Counted from the stretch's first letter, positions 16,813-28,708 are shown. The stretch is DNA of 64,000 bases from Agapetus fuscipes (GCA_951799405.1 OX637356.1:14097229-14161228), one strand, 5' to 3'. A program made the numbers and translations. The notes: generated from the letters alone by a model not told the origin.

Positions 16813-18429
16813 ATATCTTATTTGTCGAAAGAATGACTTTGTTTGACCTCCGACGAATTTTCTATCGGAAATCTTTGATAAAGAAAAAAAAATGATTGGT
16901 CTCGTCGAGTCATTTTTGTATTTTAACTTTTTTGTGAGAAAAAATGTACCAAAACTCCCAATTTCAGTTACCCAATGTCACCCCTGTTTCAGGGAAGGGT
17001 AGAATCATAGATAACGGAATAAAGAGATGTGGTATGGATTCATCGGTAGAACAAAACGCGTGTTCTCATATTTTTTAAAGCTCCGCCTATTGCATAGGTA
17101 TTTTTCCTATACAAACAAATGTGACTTGTGATTGACTAAGAAAGTTAAAAACAATAACGTTATCAAAACCACTAATGCATAGGGACGTTTTTCCTTTGCA
17201 TTTCAATATGTGTGCGTGAGTGACCTAATATCATACCAGAGAATATCAAACAATACCGCTGACTGAAAATCTATTATTTTCTAACACTCCCCAATTTTTT
17301 TTTAACATTTCCAAAACTGAAAACCCACAATGGCATTCATTAATTAAATTATAATTTACTTTATAAGTGTGGTCTTGAGCTTACATTTAATTCTAAATGA
17401 GACATTTTTACCAATGAGAGCAATTAAAACATAACTTTATAATTTTAGTATTATAAAAATACCTTTCATTCAAATAATAAACAATATAGATAGGTAATCT
17501 AATTGCGAGATTGGCTTTTGTAGCTGAAATTCCTGATTGCTACTTTTGAATTACATTATTATTTCTTCATTCATCTTTAGTTCTATAGGCTAGAAGTTGT
17601 TTAGCAGTGTAGATATATCCATTCTGATGCTTCCAATTCCAAAATGTCTTAGAATCTTTCTAACGAATCAGTTGGAGGTTTCCCTAATGTTGGCAGTGAA
17701 CAAAAAGTCGTCGTTGTTGCCGAAGAGTGATAAATTGGGAAAACTATAAAACTCACCTACGAGATCCAATGAAAGTTTTGCTATTCTTTATTCGTATACA
17801 ATCATACAGAGTTGAAATATTAACAAAAAAATAGTTTCAATGTTGAGGGTAGGTTTTAATTGAAGTGAATTTTAAAATTGTAAAGAAAATAAAATTAAAT
17901 GTCAGCCATCATGTTATCGCCCGCTTTGACAAACACTGTCCTATTTCGAGCCTAGGGATGTGACTAAATTCAATACATCGATACATCGTTAGATCGATAC
18001 CCACTCGATATTCACGATTTTTTGATGTCTGAAAATATGTTTATGTCTACATAAATAATTCATTTTTTCATTACTTTTCCTACGATATATACTTAAATTT
18101 ACATTATAAAAAATTGAAATGAAATAAATACTCCGAATCAATTTTTAGAAAATCGACCAGATTCAATTTTTTTTGTAGGTAATAAACTAGCTATCTATAA
18201 CCCGTTATGAAAGTAGAAAGACAAGTAAAGAGAAGAGCATTTTCTGTCCACGTACGTTGCAATCAATTTGGTAAATTTAGTTAGAAAAAGGTGTAAAAAA
18301 TAGTTCAAATAAGAAGAAAGCATTCAAAAACGAAATTTAGTTTGTTACGCAAAAAAACACACAATTTGGAGTATTTGAATAAAAAAGATCATTTAAATGA
18401 AAACTCGAGTATACAATACAAAATAAAAT
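16813..18429. other. No recognised gene; AT-rich
   Basis: Only scraps are seen: AATGTCACCCCTGTTTCAGGG at 16975-16998 is a LINE-A fragment, and CATCGATACATCG near 17980 is a short repeat-like motif. No ORF of note. Confidence 0.4.
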
Positions 18430-18748
18430 TATTTTTATTAAATTTATTACACATTTGATTTACAAAAATAATAATTTTATAAACTTTTAATACAAAACTT
18501 TGTTTTATTCCACTGATGTGCATTTTTTATCTATAAAAATTATTAATTTTATCTATTTTTATATATTATATTTGAATCTTCATATACCTTAGATATGTAC
18601 CTTTCGTTTCTTCAATAGGTTTCTAGATAAATATATAAGAAACAAAAATATCTCTAACAAAAATTCTCATCAGTGGAATAAAACAAAGGTTTTTTATTAA
18701 GACTTCTTAAAAACTTTTTTTGTAATCAAATATTTAAAATGGAATTCC
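18430..18748. mobile_element. AT-rich foldback element
   Basis: CAAAACTTTGTTTTATTCCA at about 18492 has its complement (TGGAATAAAACAAAGG) at about 18674. The similarity continues outward for roughly 90 bp per arm (ATTTGATTTACAAAAATAA against TTTGTAATCAAAT). There is no ORF. Confidence 0.55.
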
Positions 18749-19573
18749 AGAATGTTTCACCACAAAAATTTGAAAAATAAATATATGACACTTTACAGGT
18801 AAAATCTTACACGTATAACAATTGAAAGGTCAATAAAATGAAATAAAAAGATCCATAAAAACTAAAATCAATGAAATACAGCAAAAATGAATTACTGAAT
18901 CAACTTAGTAGAAATGCAAGCCTCTCTGTAAGACGCTGCCTGCCAAATTTGCTCGTGATTTTAGGTCAAAAAAATAAAATTTAAAAATATACATCAACTT
19001 ACGCAAAGTAATTTACAAAATACAATATAATTTACAAAACCTGGAAACAAAATCAAGTATCTGCATCCGCCGTAAAAGCCTAAAAACTTAAAGTGCTTGT
19101 TGAATGTTAATGAATGTTTTGTCCGACGTTTATAAAACTGCACCAATAAAGATTTCACAGAAAACAAACCCAATATTTTTATTAATAAAAAAACACACTG
19201 TTTCAATTCACTTATTATTATTCTTATTATTATTTTTTATTTTTTTTCTACATCCTGTAACAATCAATGTATAATTCTTAAGTTTTGAACTACTTTTTTC
19301 TAACACATAATAAATATTTAAAGGATTTACTTCTGCATATATTTGAAGCAAACGTAGTTTTTTTGTAGGTATAGCCCATTGAAAAAGCCTAAGTTGCTTT
19401 TTCGTTAATCGGAAACAACTTTCTTCAAAATGTGATGAGCAAATCGTGCTTGTCTTTAAAGGAAACCAGGAGGATGGTTTCCCGGTCGCATCAATCCATT
19501 GCTCCTTTATTTTTGGATTTTGTGGAAATCTAAAAAAAACAATGTTTATTTTTCACACAGCAAGTAAAAGTTT
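18749..19573. other. No recognised feature
   Basis: AT-rich. Only short chance frames are present. Confidence 0.35.
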
Positions 19574-19574
19574 G

Positions 19575-19838
19575 TGTAAATAACACCTGGATGGTGAACT
19601 TTGGTGACCGATCTTTGGTAAAGTAAAATGAATTTGTTTTCATCCCAACGAAGGGCATTTTTTTTGTGCTCCGCCAGGAATTGAACTCATAAATTTCCCA
19701 TGAATGAATTGAAAGAGGTATGTAAGAATAGGAAAAATGGAGGCAGCTCTGCAAAGCCTCTGGCCACCCCTATCGGAATGGCGACAGAGTTACAGTTACA
19801 GTCCGTATAGTTAATCACTAGACTACGGCTTGATATTT
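19575..19838 (-). mobile_element. SINE1 interrupted by LINE-C tail
   Basis: 19575-19693 is SINE1 body and B box (GTGCTCCGCCAGGAATTGAAC), and 19799-19838 is the minus-strand A-box end (ATCACTAGACTACGG). LINE-C sequence fills 19694-19798. Confidence 0.7.
19694..19798 (+). pseudogene. LINE-C 3' terminus
   Basis: GAATTGAAAGAGGTATGTAAG, then AAATGGAGGCAGCTCTGC, GGCCACCCCTA (stop) and a GTTACAGTTACAG tail. It matches the end of the copy at 52483-53637. Only about 30 codons remain. Confidence 0.75.
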
Positions 19839-20269
19839 TATTTCTTTATGAAAAATAAATAAATATAAAAGGTATCGATGTTTGGCATACACAAGCGCGT
19901 ATTGCACAACACTAGTGATGCTATGTAGAAATGTCAAAAATTCAAGACACTTAAAAGATTGAAATCGATGTAAAACGTTTAATACGTGTGGAATTGATTA
20001 CTCACCGGTGAAAAGTGATGCCGTGATCCTTAAAGTTTTTATATCGACTTACATTGTTACACTTGACCACACAGCAACACGGCATTTTGATAAAAACCAA
20101 GAGCAGTTGCTAGTACAGCAGTATAAACGTGACTGATTTGCGCAATAATACGGATTTTCAACTAAGATTTTTTTAAGCATAATTGATTTACCTAGGGAAC
20201 GGCCTCATACCATATCTCCTTCTTTTTGTGATCTGTGGGTAGAATAGTGCTGCATTTATGTGTATTTGA
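19839..20269. other. No recognised feature
   Basis: AT-rich sequence with no repeat partner in the window. Confidence 0.35.
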
Positions 20270-21525
20270 GGTTTGGGTCCTTTTTACTTTCTTGCTATAG
20301 CCGAAGGCTATAAAGAAAGTTATGATTTGGTGTGAAAAAAAAATTTCGAGGTTTTCACGGAAATGAGTTGTCCTGGTGCAGGACATGCCAAAAAACACTA
20401 TCTTTCAAAAACGTCCGTCTGTATGTATGTATGTATGTATGTATGTATGTATGTATGTATGTATGTATGTATGTGTGTGTGTCACTTTCCAAAGTATAAG
20501 ACCTAGAGATACCAAATTTTGGCTACATCAACTTTTTTGGACATGTATTAAGTATGAATAACATGACATTACACCAACTTGAAAATTCAAGATGGCTGCC
20601 ATACAAAAAAAACATAAAATTGCACTTTTCTCAAAAACGGCTCCAAGAATTTTGCTTAAATTTTCAGAATTGCCATTAATTAATTTTTAACTTAATAAAT
20701 TAGTTATGACAACACTCTTACTAATCTGTGTCTATGGGCTGCCATATGAAAAAAACAAACGATTGTGATTTTCTCGAAAGTAAAGGGGTCAACAATAGTA
20801 TAATGTTCTACAATATTATGGACAACATAAATTTCTACAAACTTATTAAAAATATTTTTTGAAAAAATAAATATAAAGCACCGTTTACACGACCTGAAAT
20901 TTTAAATCGAAAATATTACAAAAACCTATTAAAATGCAAGATATTTAAATTTGTTTTAGATTTGATAGAAAGAACAAGCTTATCACTTTAATCCGTAATC
21001 ATTTTTTTTTTACTTTTTTGAAAATTCAAGATGGCTTCCGAAGAGCTGAAAATTTAAAATGCGATTTTCTCAAAAACGGCTCCGACGATTTTTCTTAAAT
21101 TTTTTGTGAATCCATTTATATAATAGTGCTATCAAATAATTATAATCATTTCTTCATCATAATCTCGGTTTAGGGAGTTGCCATATAAAAGAAAAAAATA
21201 ATGGAAAAATTCTCGGCAGTTAGAGGGTTAATAAAAAAATAATGTAGTGCAAATGTAAAACAATAATAATAACCTATATATTGCCATCATTATTTTTTCC
21301 AAAAAGTGAATCAAAAGTATAGCCGCCATACAAAGTGAAAATTTTCCATACAAAATGTATTAGCAATTTTCTTGGTAGTCAAAGGGTTAAAAATAGATAA
21401 AAGGCTGCGATTCTTAAAATTTTATAAATACCAATAATAATCAGTCGTTACTTTTTCAAAATATAACTAAAAAGTTTACCCACCATACAAAGTCCTAGTT
21501 TGCATACAGAAGGGTTCAATGACCA
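20270..21525. repeat. Repeat region with internal duplicated blocks
   Basis: TTGAAAATTCAAGATGGCTG followed by TCTCAAAAACGGCTCC occurs at about 20577 and 21018. A second block (TTTCTCGAAAGTAAAGGGGT / TTCTCGGCAGTTAGAGGGTT / TTTCTTGGTAGTCAAAGGGT) occurs three times. The left edge holds the palindrome TATAGCCGAAGGCTATA at 20296-20312. No coding potential. Confidence 0.55.
20420..20475. repeat. (TGTA)n microsatellite
   Basis: About thirteen perfect or near-perfect ATGT units, then GTGTGTGTG. Confidence 0.95.
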
Positions 21526-21529
21526 TCTA

Positions 21530-21746
21530 TAATAATCTAGAATATAAGTTGCAATGAAATATAAACATTCAAAACTAATATGAAATGCATGCCCACAAAC
21601 AGGTACGTGTAAGTTCGCGCTTACGAATGCTGAATTTGTACTTACAAATTAAAACCAAATCTCAAATGAACATAAAACCTGCAACTCTTGCCGACCTTCC
21701 TTGAAACAGGGGTGACATTGACAAAGTGAATTATTTTTTACACTTT
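21530..21746 (-). repeat. LINE-A tail
   Basis: Minus-strand unit with AATCTAGAATATAAGTTGC terminus, CTTACGAATGCTG and CTTGAAACAGGGGTGACATTG. It ends at the LINE-B junction. Confidence 0.8.
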
Positions 21747-21747
21747 G

Positions 21748-22432
21748 GGAGGACTGAGAAATGCGAGAAAATTGAGATAAGACTGAATGAAAAAAGAGTT
21801 GAGGTCGTGAAAGAATTTGATTATCTGGAAAGCAAGTTTGAGTCGAATGCGAAATTGACGAAATAATTGGAAAAGCGCGCTAGTAGAGGAAGAAGTGTAA
21901 TGGAAACGATTGGAAGAATTGCAAGAAATTGGAAACTTACGCAGAATATGAGATCGGCGGTCCACAATGGCATATTGGTTGGTGGAAGTGAGGCTTAATG
22001 AATGTGAGCTGAGTAAAGTATGTAAGTACGGTTGAAATGGCTTACCTGAGAGCAATGGCTGGAAAGACACTGAGTGATAGAGTACGTAATGCTTGAGTGA
22101 TGAACGAGTGTGGTGTAAAAGAGAATATGAGAATGAAAGTACAAAAAAGTACGATGAGATGGTTCAGACATCTTGAAAGAAAGGATGATGAACAACTAAC
22201 GAAGAAAGTGTACAAAGGAAATGTCAGAGGAAAGCGCGGAAGGGGAAGGCTGAGGAAAGAATGGTTAGACCAAATAGGTGAGATTGCGAAAGAATGGATT
22301 CTGCAGAGTGAGAATAAGAGAAGAGTATGTATGAAAAAGGTGATGACAGCAAAAAGTGGAGGCGTATCTGCGGAGGTACCGGCAACCCCTAATGAAACGG
22401 TGGCAGGATACAGTACAGTACAGTACAGAGGT
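21748..22432 (+). pseudogene. LINE-B C-terminal ORF remnant
   Basis: Broken coding sequence for the RT thumb/C-terminal region. It has EEIEIRLNEKRVEVVKEFDY-like sequence at 21765-21830, an in-frame TAA after LTK near 21865, a deletion before GGSEA at 21985, then open frame 22097-22453 with MRWFRHLERKDDEQLTKKVY and RGKRGRGRLRKEWLDQIGEI. The end GGTACCGGCAACCCC, then (CAGTA)n, matches LINE-B elsewhere. The RT catalytic core is absent. Confidence 0.75.
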
Positions 22433-22765
22433 CAGCTTCATACCAACCTATGAGTAGAGGAGATTTCTTGTGTAATTGGTACTTTTTCAAATAAATCAAC
22501 AAAATATTTATATTTATTTAAGTATTTATATGCCTATATCATATTGTACGAGTATGCAGGTACACACCGCGGTGGAATAAAATTGATTTATTATTGATGT
22601 ATTATATTTTTATTGAAACGGCATAAGCTGGTAGATGATTCTAGCTTTACATACGTCATACAGTGGGTTAATTTTTGCAAGAAAGTCGAGTACAGATTCT
22701 GTGCAATTTATTTTGTTTGTGTAAGTGCAAACTTATACATGCCTGCTTGTAGGCGTGCATTAGGT
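22433..22765. other. No recognised gene
   Basis: AT-rich. A scrap near 22715-22765 (AGTGCAAACTTATACATGCCTG) is LINE-A-like in plus orientation. Confidence 0.35.
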
Positions 22766-22985
22766 CTAATCTAAGTTGCATAGATATGGTACATTGGAGA
22801 GTCACATCACATGCATTTTCACAACCAGACACGTACAAGTTCGCGCTTGCACATGCCGCATGTGAACCTACAACATTAAAACCAAATCTTAAATGGACAT
22901 ACACCCTGCAACTCTTGCCGTCCTTCCCTGAGACAGGGGTGACATTGGCAAAGTGAACCATTTTTACAGCATGGGTGGTCAGTTT
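22766..22985 (-). repeat. LINE-A tail
   Basis: Good minus-strand copy: TCTAATCTAAGTTGC terminus to CAGCATGGGTGGTCAG, including the perfect CACATGC-GGCATGTG palindrome. Confidence 0.85.
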
Positions 22986-23640
22986 ATAGAAAAATATTTA
23001 AATAGTCATTAAAATTAGATTAATACTCGTATTTATTAAAAAGAGTAAATACATAACCGTGACAAGAGATGTTTTTTAGTGTGCAGAAGGCTTTTGCAAT
23101 GTACTTCCACGAAAATTTACCTTTTCGAAAAAGGTTATTTTATTCATAAAAATGACAACCATACAGTCCTTTTTTAAGTACTCAATAATATCTTATTTTT
23201 CCTGAAAAAAACCTTATTCAATGTAGATTTTTATTTTCAGGTATTGCCGTATTAAAAAAGAAAATACACGTAGAATTTCCATCATTTCACACAATATTCC
23301 AAAATTATACGCATTTCTCCGGCCTTAGCATTGCCACATTCTCGTCTTGCGTCGCCCATTGAGGATTCAAAATTACAATATCTTTGTTTGGGGTCCCCCG
23401 GAATTAAGTTAAGGTCTGCCGCATGCAAATTTCGGGGCCCCAGCGCGTATTTGGAGCCCTTATTTGATGAGTCGGTGGGCCCCCGTAGCCGCTTTATTGT
23501 TTATTCTACCATTATCAATGCAAACTGGAGTGATGCCGTGCGTAAGAAATGTGAACAGTCTTCTTCTTTATCTTTTGATTTATAGCTGCCTTGCACTTCC
23601 CAAATAAGGTCCTCTTCAGAAGCGTTATCCTGCTAAATTC
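22986..23640. other. No recognised gene
   Basis: The GC-richer stretch 23325-23510 (GGGGTCCCCCGGAATTAAG, GTGGGCCCCCG) is open in one plus frame but matches nothing I know. Confidence 0.3.
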
Positions 23641-23646
23641 CTTACG

Positions 23647-23836
23647 ACCTTAGAGCTCGTTCCCACTTGTCGGGTGTCGGATCCGTATATTAATCGGAGG
23701 TTCCAGTGGCAGAACATTTCGGACCAAATCGGTTTCCGATAAGTGTGAATAGCTTCATACATAATGTTCTGCCACTGGAACCTCCGATTAATGTACGGAT
23801 CCGACACCCAACAAGTGGGGACGAGCTTTTAAGGTG
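23647..23836. mobile_element. Palindromic MITE
   Basis: Arms of about 75-80 bp. AGCTCGTTCCCACTTGT on the left answers ACAAGTGGGGACGAGCT on the right, and GGAGGTTCCAGTGGCAGAAC answers GTTCTGCCACTGGAACCTCC. The central spacer is about 40 bp with no ORF. Confidence 0.85.
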
Positions 23837-23854
23837 ACGAGCTGGCGATTCTAA

Positions 23855-24046
23855 TATAATCTAATCTAAGTTGCAAAGATATGTTACATTAGAGATTCAC
23901 ATTATATGCATTCTCACAGACACGTACAAGTTCGCGCTTGCACATGCCGCATGTGAACCTACGACATAAAAACCAAATTTCAAATTGGCATACACCCTGC
24001 AACTCTTGCCGTCCTTCCCTGAAACAGGGGTGACATTGGCAAAGTG
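23855..24046 (-). repeat. LINE-A tail
   Basis: Minus-strand unit TAATCTAATCTAAGTTGC to GACATTGGCAAAGTGAA. A small deletion sits at CTCACAGACACG. Confidence 0.8.
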
Positions 24047-24261
24047 AAGCCGTTCGATTCGTGTCCAAAAATAAGGTGTAGTGTGATTTTTTTTTATCTA
24101 TGGAGTTCTGTCGCAAGCGCTAGCACTCCCGACTTGTATGGATATCCAAAGTGTAAGGAATTTAGCAGAATAGCGCTTAAGAACTCTTGCAAATCTTGTT
24201 GCTTTTACTTATTTGTGTCCTAAAAAAGCCAGCTTGTATACTCGTAGTTATATCGTATATT

Positions 24262-24512
24262 CATTGAGTTATAGGTAGGTATGAGGCCGACTATCCATGC
24301 TGTAAAAGATGGTTCACTTGGACAATGTCACCCCGGTTTCAGGAAAGTTTGGCAAGAGTTGCAGGGTGTATGTTCATTTGAGATTTGGGTTTTTATATTA
24401 TAGGCTCACATTAGGCATGTGCAAGCGCGAACTTGTTCGTGTTTGTTTGTGGGAATGCATGTATGTGAATCCTGAATGTTACATATATTTGCAACTTAGA
24501 GTAGATTTAGTT
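24262..24512 (+). repeat. LINE-A tail
   Basis: From TTGAGTTATAGGTAGGTATGAGG to GCAACTTAGAGTAGATTTAG. A second scrap (TTTCAGGGAAAGGCAGTAGGAG) is at 24655-24680. Confidence 0.8.
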
Positions 24513-25204
24513 TTATCTTAGGAGTTGTCTTTCAGAATTTGTAAGAAGAAGTTCTTAATAGGTCGTTTATTGTTCCTTTATCAATAGGAGGGATAACACT
24601 TTCATCCACTAGTATTACAACTGTTTGTACTGTATTTTTTTTACAGTTCTTTTATGTTTCAGGGAAAGGCAGTAGGAGCTGCAGAAAGCCTCAAAGGTAG
24701 ATATGTTTATTTTTTTAGCCTAGATAAGAGTTAGATTTCAAGTGACGATTGCGCTCTGTGGAAATTAGACCCTAAACGTTTGTCAATGAGCCTTTGCGCT
24801 CGTCTGCAATAGTGTTTGGTGAGCGTGCTTTTTCAGCGGTGGCTCTAATGACACTAATTGCCACTCATGATTCGAACGATTGCCGACAGAAGTCATTTTG
24901 AGAGACCTATCTGTTCAGCAAATGTTTTGGAGTGACAATGTCACGAAACATGACAAAGGAAAAAAGTCAATCAAATCATCATCCCAATCATTCCATCATT
25001 TTATTAATAGATTGTCGATCGTTTTGGTATCCTCAAATATGATAACACAAGCACGTAGCTGCCGTTAATAGCATACGATAAAAATCTACCCTTAAAATCA
25101 GCTTTCCTGAAGTAAAAATTATGTATAAGATATTTTTTAGTGTTGATCTGTTATGTATAAGAATTATGTTAACTGTTGTTTAACTTAAATCTTATTCTTT
25201 CTTT
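24513..25204. other. No recognised gene
   Basis: Mixed AT-rich sequence with a short LINE-A scrap as noted. No supported ORF. Confidence 0.3.
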
Positions 25205-25560
25205 TTCTTAAGCCTTTCTCAGTACACTCTTCTCCATGTTTGTCCATAGGCTGGTGTGTTCAGCCATGCTCTGCTTGCAGTTCCCTTGATGTCATCCAGC
25301 CACCTAAGTTTGGATGTCCCCACTCCCCACTTGCACATCTTGGGCCGTCATTGGAGGATCCTTTTCGGCCACCTGTCATGATTCTGTCTTACGAAGTGAC
25401 CAGCCCAGCGCCATTTTAAGCAGACCACTCACTGTATAACACCAGTGCGTCTACGGATCTTCTGGCTTAGAACCCTATCTCTGATACTGATTTCCAGCAT
25501 CCTCCCCTTCAATGGCTCTTTGGCACGTCTATTCACCTCCGTCTATTGGCGCCAAACTGA
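25205..25560 (-). pseudogene. RTE-like LINE C-terminus
   Basis: The minus strand reads LKWRWAGHFVRQNHDRWPKRI, then SKLRWLDDIKGTASRAW and TWRRVY, with stops in between. The KW-WAGH-R---DRW and R-WLDDI motifs are typical of the end of RTE/craniofacial-development-protein-2-like LINE ORFs. Broken and 5'-truncated. Confidence 0.65.
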
Positions 25561-25599
25561 GTGAACTCTTTTATTTTTGAGACATAAGTGGATAACGGA

Positions 25600-25865
25600 A
25601 GCATGACTCAAAGACTGAAATAATTTGTACGAATAGATAAAGAGGAGATGGTTCTGGAGGGACCATATAGACCGCATGAGCAAAGGAAGGATAGCCCAAA
25701 TCGTGGCATAGGAGATACCGGACGGCCAGCGCCAGCGTCTACTAGGTCGCCCTCCCAAAAGATGGAAGAACAGCTGGTCTTCTGCATCATAGGAGGGAGT
25801 TTCACAAAAAACAGATTCTAGATCTATAACAAGATGAAGAAGAACAGGAAGAAAAAGAAAATTTC
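25600..25865 (+). pseudogene. LINE C-terminal fragment
   Basis: The plus strand reads WRDHIDRMSKGRIAQIV then GRPPKRWKNSW, the GH-xRM ... GRPPKRW pattern of LINE C-termini. It ends in an A/G-rich AGAAGAACAGGAAGAAAAAG tail. Confidence 0.55.
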
Positions 25866-26400
25866 AAATTTTTAATAATGTTAAATCTCTCCACTGCGTG
25901 GGACTCGGACCTCTGTAGAAATGATATTTATTCCCATCTTTGCTGCGCCCCTTCACACTGAGATGACCTCATATGTAATTTATTTCATTCCATTACATGC
26001 TTGTGGAAAATCAACACGAGCCCCTTTATTTGTGATTCAGAATATTTGATTTATTTATTTATTTAGGTCCTTGGTGTATTATTGTTTTCTGTGGTTTAAT
26101 TTTTTTTACTGATTGATACAGCATTTCAGATAAATAAATAAACTTATTTAAAGCCAGTTAACTTAGTACTTAAAAAAAAAACAGTTTACTTTAGAATAAC
26201 TGTGTAGTCAACTTTGCAGTAACTGCATAAAACTGTTGATAAAAGTTTCATCTTGTAGCTACAATTTTCACGTTTGCAGAAAATCATAACTTACATATTT
26301 TTTATTTTTCCTTTACCATTTTTCAGTTTTATTATTTTTATTATCTCTGACTTATTTTGTAAAGATTCATTTGTATGGTTCTGTTGTTTTTACACATAAA
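25866..26400. other. No recognised feature
   Basis: AT-rich, no repeat partner seen. Confidence 0.35.
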
Positions 26401-26401
26401 T

Positions 26402-26640
26402 GATATTCCTTGACTTATATAAAAGTTGATATGAGGCTGACCACCCATATTCTAAAAAATAGTTCACTTCACCAACGTAACATCTGTTTCAGAGAAGTTT
26501 GGAAAAATTTCATAGCTTATGTTTTTTTAGGTAGGTATGATTTTTTATTAGTAAGCGCTAACTTATACCTGTCTATGGGCATGCATTGAATATGATTTTA
26601 AAATGTGAATATATCTTTGTAACTAAGATGATAAATGTAG
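26402..26640 (+). repeat. LINE-A tail, diverged
   Basis: Starts TTCCTTGACTTATAT and keeps TGAGGCTGACCACCCATAT and CATCTGTTTCAGAGAAG. It ends TTTGTAACTAAGATGAT. Confidence 0.7.
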
Positions 26641-26749
26641 ATTATCTTTCATTAATTCAGTGTCTCAAAGCAAGGGCTACGCAACACACAACACAACGCT
26701 ACGCAGATAACATCCCTACTATCAATGATCAGGACATTAACCACCAGCC

Positions 26750-26832
26750 CACCAACACTCATACCTCTGCGGCACTTTAACAAGTGTTATGGACCTCTAT
26801 ATTTTCTGATAGTTGGAAGTCTCCGACATAGG
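26750..26832 (+). repeat. LINE-G / SINE1b 3' tail fragment
   Basis: ACCTCTGCGGCACTTTAACAAG, then GTTATGGACC and AGTCTCCGACATAGGATT, matches the tail at 42055-42140. Confidence 0.6.
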
Positions 26833-27044
26833 ATTCTTCAAATATATATAAACATTTCTTTGATTTCATTTAAAAAAGTATCGTTAAAACCTTGGAGGTA
26901 TGAGTTTTTAATCACGTTAAAATAAAATAAAAACAAATACAATTTCCGATTATTTTCCTTTTCAAATAAACAGAAGTCTTCCTTTGACAAGAGTCTATCA
27001 TACTGTAAAACATCACTCTTCTGTTTATCCAAAACTGGGTTTCA

Positions 27045-27705
27045 TGTTAGAACGACACAGTGACAAAACGACACATGACATAACGACACATTTAAGAACG
27101 ACATATGACAGGAGAACGCATGATAGAACATCGCTATGCCAAAATATCACATGACATAACAACACAATGACATAATAACACATGTCAAAACATCACTATG
27201 ATAAAAAAAAAACAGGAAATACATCACTGTGACAAAACCATACAAAGACAAAGCATCACTTTACAAAAAATCACATATCTACAACAGAACATGCCATAAA
27301 CGGGGCATTTAAAAACATCACATACTGTAAAAAATGGTTCACTTTGCCAATGCCACCCCTGCTTCAGGGAAGGTTGTCAAGAGTTGCAGGGCTTATGTTC
27401 ATTTCAGATTGGGTTTTTATATTGTAGGTCTACATGCGACATGTGTGAGCGCGAAATAATGCGTGTCTGCTTGTGGGAATGCATTTAATATGAATCTCAA
27501 ATGATACATATCTTTGCAACTTAGATTTAAATTTAGATTTAGACATGACAAAACATCACGAACGGTCTTGTGTTGTTCTTTCCTGTGATTTTTCGTCATG
27601 TGATGTCCTGTCGTTGTGATGTTCTGTCATGTGTAGTTTTGTCATGTTTTGTTCTGTCAGGTGTCGTTTTGTCACTGTGTTTTTCTGTCATGTCCCGCCA
27701 AAACT
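27045..27705. mobile_element. Foldback built of degenerate GACAAAACGACACAT repeats
   Basis: 27045-27320 is a run of 13- to 20-bp units (GACAAAACGACACATGACAT and variants). 27546-27700 carries the complementary units (GTCATGTGTAGTTTTGTCATG, GTCGTTTTGTCACTGTG). ACACAGTGACAAAACGAC at 27056 pairs with its complement near 27668. A LINE-A tail sits in the middle. Confidence 0.65.
27322..27546 (+). repeat. LINE-A tail in the foldback
   Basis: From CATACTGTAAAAAATGGTTC to AACTTAGATTTAAATTTAG. ACAT sequence flanks both sides. Confidence 0.8.
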
Positions 27706-28044
27706 GAAGCATGTTTCTGTGACTAACAACATATGAAACACTATGTCACTGCGTTCCTTCTTGCATATAAAAAAACGTATGTAAGCTGCGCATTTAAGGC
27801 GTCCATCCATCTCGATATATCGGGACCGTCGCTTTCTTGCCTCAATTTCTTCCTTTCTTCCCTTCTTCCTTCCGTCCCGAACCCTTCTTCTTGTTCTTTC
27901 TTACATCTAAAGGATCTTTTTATGCCACTACTTCCTCCTGTGATCCAGACTGCCAGCTATCATAGCATCTCTTCGGAGGTCTGTCTGGAGGTATTTAAGC
28001 GTTAGGGTTTACCTTAAAGAACTATACGGGGGATCCTATCGTTT
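27706..28044. other. No recognised gene
   Basis: Includes a C/T-rich stretch (27838-27915) and a 90-codon open frame without motifs. Confidence 0.3.
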
Positions 28045-28300
28045 GCCATCTCGCTGCCTTAGTTCTTGTTTATCATTGAGAAAATTTTACATGAGCAATG
28101 TTTGCATGTGTACTGGACAATGTGTCTTATGAAAACAAGAAATTTATTTAAAAAATATTTAAAAGAACTCTCACATTATCGAATTTTACGGTTTTTCTTA
28201 GCTTAGATTGTGTAGAATTTGGTCCATAAGACAATTGGATGAAAAAGTGATGTTTGACAAGATTGGCGTATACGATAAACAAAAACTGGGGGAGTGATCT
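28045..28300. mobile_element. MITE-1b
   Basis: Second copy of the subfamily at 15502-15756: CTGCCTTAGTTCTTGTTTATC on the left, GATAAACAAAAACTGGGGGAG on the right, and a matching interior (GAGAAAATTTTACATGAGC). Confidence 0.75.
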
Positions 28301-28307
28301 ATAACAT

Positions 28308-28465
28308 CTATTTCTAATCTAAATTACAAAGAGATTAACATTCACAATTCATATTAAATTTATGTCTACAAACAGGCACGTGTAATTCGCGTTTACAAAT
28401 GCTGCATGTGTATAACATTCAAAAACCAAACCTCAAATGAACATAAGCTCAGGGGTGACATTGGT
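28308..28465 (-). repeat. LINE-A tail, internally deleted
   Basis: TTTCTAATCTAAATTACAAAG to GAACATAAGC, then a jump to TCAGGGGTGACATTGG. It abuts the next copy head-to-head. Confidence 0.7.
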
Positions 28466-28708
28466 TATGCGGCTGGCCACCCGTGCTGTAAAAATAGTTA
28501 TTTAAGCCAGTGTCACCCCTGCTTTAGGGAAGGACGGCAAGAGTTGCAGGGTGTATGTCCATTTGAGATTTGGTTTTAATGTTGTAGGTTCACATGCGGC
28601 ATGTGCAAGCGCGAACTTATACGTGTCTGCTTGTAATAATGCATATAATCTGGATCTCCAATGTAACATATATTTGCAACTTAGATTATATTAGATTAGA
28701 GTGTCCCA
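28466..28708 (+). repeat. LINE-A tail
   Basis: TTATGCGGCTGGCCACCCGTG to GCAACTTAGATTATATTAGATT. With the preceding minus copy it forms an inverted pair. Confidence 0.8.

Noticed and set aside
17960..18015. hAT terminal repeat (AGGGATGTGAC, ATCGATACATCG)
   Set aside because: Suggestive, but I could not find a matching inverted end or an 8-bp duplication.
20376..20561. 61-codon frame
   Set aside because: Created by the (TGTA)n microsatellite (MYVCMYVC repeats).
24790..24905. hAT or L2 protein fragment (GERAFSAVAL)
   Set aside because: The match is ten residues with no supporting context on either side.
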